Part shown: positions 53,936-62,041 of the stretch, piece by piece
Layout of the letters: each line of letters opens with the position of its first letter
Position numbering within the stretch: position 1 is the first letter of the stretch
Source of the DNA: Candidatus Limnocylindrales bacterium
GTDB lineage: Bacteria; Desulfobacterota; Binatia; UBA1149; CAITLU01
Direction of reading: 5' to 3'
DNA length: 64,000 bases
NCBI GenBank assembly: GCA_035571835.1
Contig: DATNBU010000029.1
Coordinates: 352,108-416,107, forward strand
The notes under the pieces: model-generated
The model's input: only the letters and a program-made list of their open reading frames with translations
Told to the model about the DNA's origin: nothing
Database searches by the model: none
Translations under genes and position numbers: made by a program

Positions 53936-55015
53936 ATGCCGTCGCAGAGTCATTATGATCCAGACGAGCTTCGCGCCCGCCTCGAGCGGTGGTTCGCAAC
54001 CAGGCTCACCGGTGCCGACAACCTCGTTCTCGGTGAGATCACGGCGCCGGGCCTTACCGGGTTCTCGAGTGAGACCATGCTCGTCGATGCGTCGTGGACC
54101 GAGCGCGGGAAGGCTGCGGCGGCGCGATGGGTCATCCGCTCGAAGCCGACCGAGCATCCGGTGTTTCCGGAGTATGATCTGTACGCGCAGTTCCGCTGCA
54201 TGCAGATCGTCGCCGAAGTGAGCGACGTACCGGTTCCGCGCGTACGCTGGTGGGAGCCGGATGCGTCGATCATCGGCGAGCCGTTCTACGTGATGGACCG
54301 CGTCGACGGAGAAGCGCCGAGCGACAACCCACCGTACACCGTGATGGGCTTTCTTGCCGAGGCCTCTCCCGCCGAGCAACGCGCGCTTTACGATGCCGAG
54401 ATCGCAATCCTGGCCAGGCTGCACGCGATCGACTGGAAGAAAGCAGGCCTCGATTTTCTCGACCGCAATCGTTTCGGCCCGCCGGGCTTTGCGCAGCAGC
54501 TCGCGTATTACCGCGACTTCCTTGCGTGGGCGTCGTGCGGGCGGCCGCAGCCGACCGTCGAGGCGGCCTTCGAGTATCTCGAGAACAACGCTCCGGCCGG
54601 CCGTGACGCCGTCGTGCTGAACTGGGGCGACGCACGGCCTTCGAACATCATGGTGCGGGGCATGAAGCCGGTGGCCGTGCTCGACTGGGAGATGGCCACG
54701 CTCGGCCCGCCGGAATGCGACGTCGCATGGTTCGTCTACCTCAATCGGTTTCTGAGCGACGGCGTCGGCGCACCGCCGCTGCCCGGCTTTCCCGATGAGG
54801 ACGAGACGCGGCGCATCTACGAGGCGTTCGGCGGCCGCGCGCTCGGCGACCTGCACTACTACCAGGTGTGGGCGGGCCTTCGCTTCAGCGTGATCTTCAT
54901 CCGCATCATCCAGCGCATGGAGAAGCAGGGCGTCCTCGTTCCCGGTTGGAGCGAGCAGAACAACATCTGCACGCAGTTCCTTGCCAAGGTCGGGAGATTC
55001 GCTCCGCCGGCGTGA
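53936..55015 (+). CDS. Phosphotransferase family (APH/ACAD10-like) protein
   Basis: A 359-residue cytoplasmic kinase-like protein. The catalytic loop is VVLNWGDARPSNIMV (Asp and Asn kept; the usual His is replaced by Trp, as in many members of this branch), and the metal-binding loop is AVLDWEMATLGPPECDVAWF. This branch is related to the N-terminal part of ACAD10/11 and is thought to phosphorylate hydroxy-acyl-CoA compounds, not antibiotics. Divergent from the methyltransferase over about 46 bp. Confidence 0.85.
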   Translation: MPSQSHYDPDELRARLERWFATRLTGADNLVLGEITAPGLTGFSSETMLVDASWTERGKAAAARWVIRSKPTEHPVFPEYDLYAQFRCMQIVAEVSDVPVPRVRWWEPDASIIGEPFYVMDRVDGEAPSDNPPYTVMGFLAEASPAEQRALYDAEIAILARLHAIDWKKAGLDFLDRNRFGPPGFAQQLAYYRDFLAWASCGRPQPTVEAAFEYLENNAPAGRDAVVLNWGDARPSNIMVRGMKPVAVLDWEMATLGPPECDVAWFVYLNRFLSDGVGAPPLPGFPDEDETRRIYEAFGGRALGDLHYYQVWAGLRFSVIFIRIIQRMEKQGVLVPGWSEQNNICTQFLAKVGRFAPPA

Positions 55016-55147
55016 AGACAAGCTCCCTCCACCGGCGTAAGACGCCTCCTCTTGCCTGCGCCGCGCGAGCGGAGCACGGGTATCCGACCGATTTCATGCT
55101 GCGCGGGTCTTGCACGCCGGAAATCGGCATGCTGGATTCTGCTCATT

Positions 55148-56209
55148 GTGAGCAATCCGCCGGCACGACGATCAGGGAACGCGACACCGCTCGCCGCATT
55201 GGTTTTCGCGGCGATCGCCCTCACCGCGCGGGCCGCGTCCGGCGCACCGGACGACTTCCACGCCGCGGTCTCCGACTCCGGGCCTCTGCTCTACTACCAG
55301 TTCAACGAGAGCACCGGGGCAGCTGTCAATCACGGCAGCCTCGGTGCGCTGTACGATGCGACGTACTTCGGCACGCCGTTTCGAGCCGTCGGCACAGCGG
55401 CGGGTGATACCGGCGTCCGTTTCGACAGCGCCGACGATTATCTCGAATCGCTGTCGATCGCGCCGCTCACGCTCGCCGGAAACCCCACGTTTTCCACCGA
55501 AGCGCTCGTGTTCGTTCTCGAAGACGGCGGAGCCGCGCAGTGGGCGCCGCTGCTCCACTGGGGCATCTCGTCGCCCGGCGATCCGACGATGAAGTCGGTC
55601 TACTTCAGCTTCAGCAACGGCGACGCGGAAGAGATCTTTGCGGGTTTCTACAACGGAGGCCTGCAGACGGTCGACCCGGTGCCGAAAGGCCGCTGGCACC
55701 ATGTCGTCTGGACGCGAACCGGCGGCGGTGCGGCCAACGTCGGCACCGTCGTATACATCGACGGCGCAGCAGTGAGTCTCGAGAACGATCCCGACCTGCC
55801 GGCCGACTCCGGCACGCCGCTCGTCGTCAACACGGAGTTCCGCATCGATCGTGCGCGCGACCTCACGCGTTTCTTCACCGGCAATCTCGACGAGCTGGCG
55901 CTGTACGACCGCATCCTGACGGCCGACGAAGTGGAAATGCATTACTCGAAGATCGGAAATTGCGCGGATCCGCAGTGTCTCGACTTCGACGGCTCGTGCC
56001 GGAGCTGCGCGCAGCCGCTGAGCGGCGGCGATGCGCCGCTCGCATCCGATGCGCTCGCGGTGCTTCGCCGCGCCGTCGGCTCCCGAAAATGCAACGCGTG
56101 CGTCTGCGACGTGGATTCGAGCGGCAGCGTCGTTGCGAGCGATGCTCTGCTGACGCTCAAGCGTGCGGTCGGGCAGCCGATCGCACTCGACTGCCCGGCC
56201 GCGTCCTGA
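55148..56209 (+). CDS. Secreted LamG-domain protein with dockerin-like C-terminus
   Basis: A 353-residue exported protein with a signal peptide (about 1-33). A concanavalin-like LamG domain (about 40-255) contains LLYYQFNESTGAAVNHGSLG, GRWHHVVWTRTGGGAANVG and FFTGNLDELALYDRILTADE, a glycan- or protein-binding fold. A Cys-rich link leads to the duplicated dockerin-like module (ASDALAVLRRAVG, ASDALLTLKRAVG), also found at the end of the 48008 protein. GTG 55148 is chosen because the signal peptide starts there; the upstream open frame is Arg-rich. It stops one base before the convergent TSP3 gene's stop. Confidence 0.78.
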   Translation: MSNPPARRSGNATPLAALVFAAIALTARAASGAPDDFHAAVSDSGPLLYYQFNESTGAAVNHGSLGALYDATYFGTPFRAVGTAAGDTGVRFDSADDYLESLSIAPLTLAGNPTFSTEALVFVLEDGGAAQWAPLLHWGISSPGDPTMKSVYFSFSNGDAEEIFAGFYNGGLQTVDPVPKGRWHHVVWTRTGGGAANVGTVVYIDGAAVSLENDPDLPADSGTPLVVNTEFRIDRARDLTRFFTGNLDELALYDRILTADEVEMHYSKIGNCADPQCLDFDGSCRSCAQPLSGGDAPLASDALAVLRRAVGSRKCNACVCDVDSSGSVVASDALLTLKRAVGQPIALDCPAAS

Positions 56210-56210
56210 C

Positions 56211-57218
56211 TTATTCGCAGACCGGCGGCCTGTTACCACAGGTCGATGCGGCCGCGTCTTCCTTGATCTGGTCGGCTTCGTCGCTGTTGATGATCTTGAG
56301 CAGACGGAAGCGGAAGACCTCGTCGGCGACGCAGCGCCGGTACTTCATGTGGCCGGCCCACGGGTTGCCGTCTTCGTCGAAGTCGCACGGGCATGCCTGC
56401 GCAATGCTGCAGCCGTCGCGATCGACGACGTCGCCCGAAGCCGTTCCCGAGCATGCATCGCAGGCATCTCCGGCGCCGTCGGAGTCTGCGTCGGCGCCCT
56501 GTCCGTCGGCGTTCGCGACGATCGGACAGTTGTCATCGGCATTCAGCACCGTATCGTCATCGCGGTCGGTATCGCACGCGTCGCCGAACGCGTCGCCGTC
56601 GGTATTTCGCTGGCCCGGGTTCGAATCCGACGGGCAGTTGTCGCTTGCATCGGGCACGCCATCGCCATCGTTGTCGCCAGTCACCGGAGCAGGAACGCCG
56701 CAGGTGCTCGCCTTGGCATCGATGACCGTCTGCTGGCGCTCTTCACTCGTGATCAGCTCGTGGATCGCGAACCTTCTCGCGGCCTTCTTCACGCATTTGA
56801 CGTACCCGCCGTGATCCTTCCACGCACGGTCGTCTTCGGGTCCGGCGCAGGGACACAGCTGTGCGATGCTGCAGCCGTGGCGATTGACGACATTGTCGGG
56901 CTCGGCCGCACACTGATCGCACGCATCGCCGACACTGTCACCATCCGAATCGGTCTGGTCGGCGTTGGCATCCTTCGGGCAGTTGTCGGCGTCGTTCGCA
57001 AGGGCATCGCCATCCTTGTCCGAATCGCAGCGGTCTCCGACGAGGTCGCCGTCGAGATCCCCCTGGTCGGGATTGAACTTGGCCGGACAGTTGTCGACGG
57101 CATCGTCAACGCTGTCGCAGTCCGCATCGGCCGCGAACGCAGGCGACGTAACGCAAAGGATCGAAAGAGAAGCCCCGAGAAGAACGGAACGGAAAAACGC
57201 GGCGACAGAGATTTGCAT
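56211..57218 (-). CDS. Secreted thrombospondin type 3 repeat protein
   Basis: A 335-residue exported protein with a signal peptide (1-29). It has two similar halves. Each has acidic Ca2+-binding type 3 repeats (DSDKDGDALANDADNCPKDA, DRDDDTVLNADDNCPIVANA), then a Cys/aromatic module: RHGCSIAQLCPCAGPEDD in the first, RDGCSIAQACPCDFDEDG in the second. Both modules continue into a helical stretch with KCVKKAARRF or RCVADEVFRF. It looks like an internal duplication. Likely a calcium-dependent surface or matrix protein. Confidence 0.82.
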   Translation of the reverse strand: MQISVAAFFRSVLLGASLSILCVTSPAFAADADCDSVDDAVDNCPAKFNPDQGDLDGDLVGDRCDSDKDGDALANDADNCPKDANADQTDSDGDSVGDACDQCAAEPDNVVNRHGCSIAQLCPCAGPEDDRAWKDHGGYVKCVKKAARRFAIHELITSEERQQTVIDAKASTCGVPAPVTGDNDGDGVPDASDNCPSDSNPGQRNTDGDAFGDACDTDRDDDTVLNADDNCPIVANADGQGADADSDGAGDACDACSGTASGDVVDRDGCSIAQACPCDFDEDGNPWAGHMKYRRCVADEVFRFRLLKIINSDEADQIKEDAAASTCGNRPPVCE

Positions 57219-57388
57219 GATCGCCTCCTACACGCAGATGAGTCCGAAGGAAGAGTCCTTCTGATTGATCCATCTATGCGCGCCACGGCGACGGCCGGCA
57301 ACGGCATCATCGGCGACGATGCGTTTCGACGAACGCGTTCCCCCTCGATTGCGGTACGAACGTCACGGCGCGCAATGTTGAAGATATA

Positions 57389-57460
57389 GTCAGGTCGCGA
57401 TTGGCATCAGCGACGCGTCACGACGCGATTCGACAACAGCAACCGTCAGGTCGCGATTGG
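57389..57460. repeat. 16-bp direct repeat at the pheA 3' end
   Basis: GTCAGGTCGCGATTGG occurs at 57389-57404 and again at 57445-57460, where it contains the pheA stop codon and last codons. The copies are 56 bp apart. No gene lies in the 227 bp between pheA and the TSP3 gene. Confidence 0.8.
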
Positions 57461-58528
57461 ATAGCTCCCGAGCACCCGCACCGACAGCGCAATCCGCTCG
57501 AGCGATTCGAGTGCCTTCGCGACCGGCTCCGAGCTCGCATGCCCGGTCACGTCGACGAAGAAGCGGTATTCCCACGACCGGCCGACGAGCGGCCGCGATT
57601 CGATCATCGACAGGTTGACCTTGTTCTTCGCGAACTGACGGATGATGCGCTCGAGGATGCCGACCTGGTCTTTGACGGTGACGACGAGCGACGTGCGGTC
57701 GTGCCCGCTCGGCCGCGTCTTCTGATCGGGACCGATCACGAGAAAGCGCGTCACGTTGGCCGCATTGTCCTGGATCGAGCGCGCCACCACTTCGAGCTTG
57801 TACAGATGCAGCGACACGCGGCTTCCGATCGCGGCGGTGCCCTTCTCGCTCGCGGCAAGCTTCGCCGCCGTGACCGTGCTCGCGGTCGGAAGCAGCTCGA
57901 TGCCGGGAAAATTCTCGGCAAGGTAGCGCTTGCACTGCGCGAGCGGCTGCGGATGCGATGCGATGCGCCGGATCTTCTTCGGATCCGCGTCCGTCGCCAT
58001 CAGGAAGTGATCGATCTTGAGGACGCGCTCGGCGAGGATCACCGCGGTAGTTTCCGCGAGCGAGTCGAGCGTCGGCGTCACCGCGCCTTCCGTCGTATTC
58101 TCGACCGGCACGATCCCGAATGTCGCACGTTCGGTTTCGACGGCGCTGAACACCTCCGGGATCGAATCGCACGCTTCAAGGATGGTGCTGCTTCCGAACT
58201 GCGCGATGGCTGCCTCGTGCGTGTACGTTCCCTGCGGTCCGAAGAACGCGACCGTGGTCGGCCGCTGCACGGCGCGGCACGCCGAGATGATCTCGCGGAA
58301 GATCGCTTCTACCGAGTCGTCGCGCAGCGGCCCGCGGTTGGCCTTGCGGATCGCGCCCAGAACCTGCTTCTCGCGCCCGGCATCGAGCACGCCGCGCGAG
58401 CCGACCGCCTTCGCCTCGCCAACGGCCTTGGCAAGCTCGGCGCGCTCGGTCACGAGCGCGAGCAGCCGCCGGTCGACGTCGTCGATTGCCGCTCGCAGCT
58501 CAGGCAGACCTTTTTTCTTCGAAGCCAA
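57446..58528 (-). CDS. pheA: Chorismate mutase / prephenate dehydratase (P-protein)
   Basis: Bifunctional enzyme of the phenylalanine branch, 360 residues. An AroQ-type chorismate mutase (about 1-90; LRAAIDDVDRRLLALVTERA) is followed by prephenate dehydratase (about 92-275; VAFFGPQGTYTHEAA, VPVENTTEGAVTPTLD, NVTRFLVIG) and an ACT domain (about 285-360; VVTVKDQVGILERII, MIESRP), which binds phenylalanine for feedback control. In many related genomes it sits directly before hisC-tyrA-aroA; here it is about 42 kb away. The upstream gap holds four hairpins. Confidence 0.96.
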   Translation of the reverse strand: MASKKKGLPELRAAIDDVDRRLLALVTERAELAKAVGEAKAVGSRGVLDAGREKQVLGAIRKANRGPLRDDSVEAIFREIISACRAVQRPTTVAFFGPQGTYTHEAAIAQFGSSTILEACDSIPEVFSAVETERATFGIVPVENTTEGAVTPTLDSLAETTAVILAERVLKIDHFLMATDADPKKIRRIASHPQPLAQCKRYLAENFPGIELLPTASTVTAAKLAASEKGTAAIGSRVSLHLYKLEVVARSIQDNAANVTRFLVIGPDQKTRPSGHDRTSLVVTVKDQVGILERIIRQFAKNKVNLSMIESRPLVGRSWEYRFFVDVTGHASSEPVAKALESLERIALSVRVLGSYPIAT

Positions 58529-58546
58529 GTAGCGTTCCTTTCCGGC

Positions 58547-58660
58547 GACGGCCGCAACAGCGGCGGTCTAGCGTCTCACGACGGCGGCGTAGCGGCCGTC
58601 AATTCCGGCGACGACCGCAACGCGGCCGTCCAACCTGACGACGACCGCACAGCGGTCGTC
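58547..58660. repeat. Four-unit hairpin array between miaA and pheA
   Basis: Four imperfect palindromes of the form GACGRCCGC-(3-4 bases)-GCGGYCGTC lie at 58547-58568, 58580-58600, 58610-58630 and 58640-58660, with starts 33, 30 and 30 bp apart. The fourth is a perfect 9-bp stem with loop ACA; the others have one mismatch each. They fill most of the 152-bp gap. There is no T-run, so they are not ordinary terminators. Confidence 0.85.
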
Positions 58661-58680
58661 GATGTGCGAGCCTGTTCTCA

Positions 58681-59655
58681 TCAGGAAAAGAAGGCCCTCG
58701 CAAGGTCGACGGCCTTTCCGGTTCGCTGCGAAGCGATCGAAGCCGGAACCTTGACGGTCTTCATCTGTCCCCGCAGCCACGTGCGCTGGCGCTTAGCATA
58801 CTGGACGGTTGCAAGGGCGATCGCGTCCGCGAGATCCGAACGCGCGAGTTTTCCCTCGAGGCACAGCGCGGCCTGGCGGTAACCGATCGCATCGAAAGCC
58901 CGCGTCGCCGGTCCGTAGCCGCGCGCATAAAGCGACGCGAGCTCGTCGACGATTCCGTCGTCGACCATGCGCCGGCTGCGCTCGCCGATGCGTTCGCGAA
59001 GCTCGTCGCGCTCGATGTCGACCTCGAGCGTCAGCGTCTGGAACGGCCGGTCGGCAAGACCGTGCTCGGCAAGCCACGCCGAAAGCGGCCTGCCGGTGGT
59101 TTCGAAAACCTCGAGCGCACGGATCGTGCGGACGAGGTCGTTGGAATGAACGCGGCGCGCGGTCGCCGGATCGACGTCGCCGAGCCGCGCGTGCGCGCTT
59201 CCGGGATTTGCCAGCTCGTCGGCCTCGAGCCGCGTGCGCACCGCCGGATCCGCAGGCGGTCCGGGGAACAGCCCCTGCGCGAGACTGCGAAGGTAAAGCC
59301 CGGTGCCGCCACAGACGACGGCAACACGGCCGCGCGCATGAATGCCGGCCAGCGACGCCAGCGCTGCGTTGCGCCACGCAGCCACGTCCCATGCCGCATC
59401 CGGATCAACGACGTCGATGAGGTGATGCGCCGCGCGACGGCGCTGATCGGCCGTCGGCTTGGCCGTGCCGACGTCCATGTACCGGAAAACCTGGCGCGAA
59501 TCGGCGCCGACGATTTCGCCGCCGAGCGCTTCGGCGAGCACGATGGCAAGCTCGCTCTTTCCGGATGCCGTCGGCCCTGCAACGACGAGCACGCGCGATG
59601 GCAGACGCAGCAGGCCGCTGCCGGCCTCACCGCTCGCCGGCGCCGTGCGGCTCAC
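58681..59655 (-). CDS. miaA: tRNA dimethylallyltransferase
   Basis: Adds the isopentenyl group to A37 of tRNAs reading U-starting codons. The 324-residue product has the P-loop VVAGPTASGKSELAIVLAEA, then IVGADSRQVFRYMDVGTAKP, HHLIDVVDP, VVCGGTGLYLRSLAQGL and, near the end, QYAKRQRTWLRGQ. The GTG start overlaps the stop of the cytochrome gene (GTGA). miaA next to mutL is common in proteobacteria; here a cytochrome gene lies between them. Confidence 0.96.
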   Translation of the reverse strand: MSRTAPASGEAGSGLLRLPSRVLVVAGPTASGKSELAIVLAEALGGEIVGADSRQVFRYMDVGTAKPTADQRRRAAHHLIDVVDPDAAWDVAAWRNAALASLAGIHARGRVAVVCGGTGLYLRSLAQGLFPGPPADPAVRTRLEADELANPGSAHARLGDVDPATARRVHSNDLVRTIRALEVFETTGRPLSAWLAEHGLADRPFQTLTLEVDIERDELRERIGERSRRMVDDGIVDELASLYARGYGPATRAFDAIGYRQAALCLEGKLARSDLADAIALATVQYAKRQRTWLRGQMKTVKVPASIASQRTGKAVDLARAFFS

Positions 59656-60188
59656 TCGAACGCCTCGGGAATGCCTTTCGAGTCGCTGCGGAACTCGCGA
59701 TGACAATCGCGGCATGCCGACGCGACGTCGGTGCGCGCGCTCGCGACGCCGTCGGCGTCGTTTCGTGCGGCGGCCTCCTTGAGCTGCGTGGCGGCATCCT
59801 CGAGCGCCCGGCCGCGTACCGAGAAGCGTCCGCGCGCCGGCAACTCGAGCCCCTTCGGCGGATGTCCGGCGAGGTCGCGCGCTGCGACCTCGAGCTTCTC
59901 GGCCGCATCGGCGATGCGCGGATAGACGCCTTCCCACCGGTCGTGCTCGTCGATCTGGCCCGGAACGTCTTTTCGCACTGCCGCATCGAACGACTTCATC
60001 ACGGTGCGAAGCTCGCCGGCACGGCTCATGTGATCTTCGCTCGTCATCTGGCGTCCGTTCGCCTGCGCGGCCTGGCGCGATGCGGAAGACGCCTGCTCGC
60101 GTGACGTCGTCGCGCATCCGGCCGCGAGCGCTCCGCTCGCGATCACGCAGGCAAAGAGATGCATCCAGTCGGGCAAGAGAGTTCTCAT
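59652..60188 (-). CDS. c-type cytochrome lipoprotein (cytochrome c'-like)
   Basis: A 178-residue product with a lipoprotein signal peptide ending in the lipobox ALAAGC. The mature part is helical (AGELRTVMKSFDAAVRKDV, YPRIADAAEKLEVAARDLAG) and ends with a single haem-binding C-x-x-C-H in VASACRDCHREFR. This is the four-helix class II cytochrome c layout. It would sit on the periplasmic side and carry or sense electrons or gases. AAGGA lies five bases before the ATG. It starts 11 bp after the mutL stop. Confidence 0.82.
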   Translation of the reverse strand: MRTLLPDWMHLFACVIASGALAAGCATTSREQASSASRQAAQANGRQMTSEDHMSRAGELRTVMKSFDAAVRKDVPGQIDEHDRWEGVYPRIADAAEKLEVAARDLAGHPPKGLELPARGRFSVRGRALEDAATQLKEAAARNDADGVASARTDVASACRDCHREFRSDSKGIPEAFE

Positions 60189-60199
60189 CGATGTCCTTG

Positions 60200-62041
60200 T
60201 CAGCGTCCGAACATGCGCTCGACCTGTCCGCGCGAAAGCGGCCTGGCCACCGGCCGGCCGTGCGGACACGTCGAATGGTAGGAGACCGTTGCCATCTCGG
60301 CGAGCAGCGCGCGAGCCGCCGCCGGATCGAGCCGCTTGCCGACGCGTACCGCAGCATGGCAGGCAACCGTTGCCATGATGCGCTCGGCAAGTCGCTCGGC
60401 CGCGCGCGCGCGGCCCGCTTCGACCAGATCGGAGGCAACTGCCTCGACGAGCGAATGCGGATCGGCCGATCCGGCCATTGCGGGAACCGCGCGCACCACC
60501 ACGTCTTCGTCGCCGAACGGCTCGATCTCCCAGCCGAGCGATTCGAGCGCGTCGCGACCTCCAGCGCAGGCCTCCACGCCTGCGGCTCCGACGTGCACGC
60601 GCTCGGGCAGCAGCAGCGCCTGGCGCGCGACCTCGCGCCCGGAGAACGCCTCCATCAGCCGTTCGAAAAGAATTCGTTCGTGCGCGGCGTGCTGATCGAC
60701 CAGCAGCACTTCACCGTCGCCTTCGCAGACGAAGTAACCGTCGAAGATCTGACCGATTACGTGAAAGCGACCGAGCGCATCGGCTTCGCGCTCGCGGCCG
60801 AGATCGATCGCGAGCTGCTCGCGCGGCTCTTCCCGGGTTTGCGCTGCCGCCGGCTCGTAGCCCGGGATGTGCGAGTCCGCGGCAATCGGAGCGGCGTCCT
60901 GTCTGCGCGCCTGCGCCTCGGTCGCCGGCTCGTACGGCGCAGCCTTTCGGCGCGGCATGGACGACTGGGCGGGCGGCGTGTGCGAGACGACCCTTCGCCG
61001 CAGCGATTCGGTCGCATCGAGTCCCCATCGGCCGAGCGGGCTCGCCGACTGCCGAAGCGCATCGCGCACCGCTTCGGTCACGAAGCGCCGAGCATCGTCC
61101 GGGCGCGAAAAGCGCACTTCGAGCTTGGACGGATGCACGTTGACGTCGACTTCGCCCGGGTCGCAGTCGAAGAACAGCGAGACCGCCGGGTAGCGGCCTT
61201 TGAGCAGATAAGTCTGGTAGCCCTCGAGCACCGCCTGGAACAGCAGCCGTTCGCGCACCGCGCGCCCGCCGACGAAGATCGCCATGCGCCGCGCCGTGCC
61301 CCACGCGGCGCCCGGGCGGCTGATGAATCCTGTGAGCCGAAGGCCCGCGAAATGCGCATCCACTTCCACCAGCGATTCGGCAACTTCGCGGCCGAACACC
61401 TGCCGCACGCGTTCCTGTGCCGACGCAACCGGAGCGACGTCGAGAGCGATGCGGCCCGAGCTCTCGAGCACGAAATGCACGTCGGGCCGAGCCAGCGCGA
61501 AACGGCGCACGACGTCGGAGACATACGCGGCTTCGGTCGCTGCGCTCTTCAGGAATTTGCGGCGCGCCGGAACGCTGGCGAAGAGGTCTTCGACATGGAT
61601 TCGGGTGCCGCGCCGCGAGGCCGCCGGCGCACGCTCGACGATGCGGCCGCCGCGTACGATGACCCGCGTTCCGCCGGGCGCTCCTTCGACGGCCGTGACG
61701 AAATCGAGGTCGCTCGCCGATGCAATGGCTGCGAGCGCTTCGCCGCGAAACCCGAAGGTCGTCGCCGAGTCGAGGTCGCCGAGCGAGCGGATCTTGCTCG
61801 TCGCGTGGCGCGTCAGCGCGAGCTCGATCTCGTGATCGGCAATACCTGAACCGTCGTCGACGACAGCGATGCGGATCGGCCCGCGGTCGTCGTATTCGAC
61901 GCGAACGTGCGTAGCGCCGGCGTCGAGTGCGTTTTCGACGAGCTCTTTGACTGCTGCGGAGGGGCGCTCGACGACTTCGCCGGCGGCGATGCCGGCAATC
62001 GTCGCTTCGTCGAGGAGCGCGATCGGTGCGCGCTCAGCCAA
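60200..62041 (-). CDS. mutL: DNA mismatch repair protein MutL
   Basis: GHKL ATPase that links MutS to strand cutting, 613 residues. ATPase motifs are VKELVENALDAGATHV (E33, N37), VVDDGSGIADHE, TRHATSKI and FGFRGEALAAIA. The C-terminal domain keeps the endonuclease motif DQHAAHERILFE (DQHA-x2-E-x4-E) and TCPHGRPVARP, so this MutL probably nicks DNA itself, as expected without MutH. The start is TTG (62041), nested in the last codons of pgi with GAGG nine bases upstream; translation is coupled to pgi. Confidence 0.95.
   Translation of the reverse strand: MAERAPIALLDEATIAGIAAGEVVERPSAAVKELVENALDAGATHVRVEYDDRGPIRIAVVDDGSGIADHEIELALTRHATSKIRSLGDLDSATTFGFRGEALAAIASASDLDFVTAVEGAPGGTRVIVRGGRIVERAPAASRRGTRIHVEDLFASVPARRKFLKSAATEAAYVSDVVRRFALARPDVHFVLESSGRIALDVAPVASAQERVRQVFGREVAESLVEVDAHFAGLRLTGFISRPGAAWGTARRMAIFVGGRAVRERLLFQAVLEGYQTYLLKGRYPAVSLFFDCDPGEVDVNVHPSKLEVRFSRPDDARRFVTEAVRDALRQSASPLGRWGLDATESLRRRVVSHTPPAQSSMPRRKAAPYEPATEAQARRQDAAPIAADSHIPGYEPAAAQTREEPREQLAIDLGREREADALGRFHVIGQIFDGYFVCEGDGEVLLVDQHAAHERILFERLMEAFSGREVARQALLLPERVHVGAAGVEACAGGRDALESLGWEIEPFGDEDVVVRAVPAMAGSADPHSLVEAVASDLVEAGRARAAERLAERIMATVACHAAVRVGKRLDPAAARALLAEMATVSYHSTCPHGRPVARPLSRGQVERMFGR

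Noticed and set aside
53936..55015. Aminoglycoside resistance gene
   Set aside because: Has the APH fold, but the sequence type (LNWGDARPSN) belongs to the ACAD10-like metabolic branch.
56620..56645. tRNA T-loop-like GGGTTCGAATCC
   Set aside because: Lies inside the TSP3 coding sequence, and the stem does not pair.
58547..58660. CRISPR-like or coding repeats (frames give ten-residue repeats)
   Set aside because: Units are hairpins without real spacers; the reading frames through them start inside miaA or pheA out of frame.
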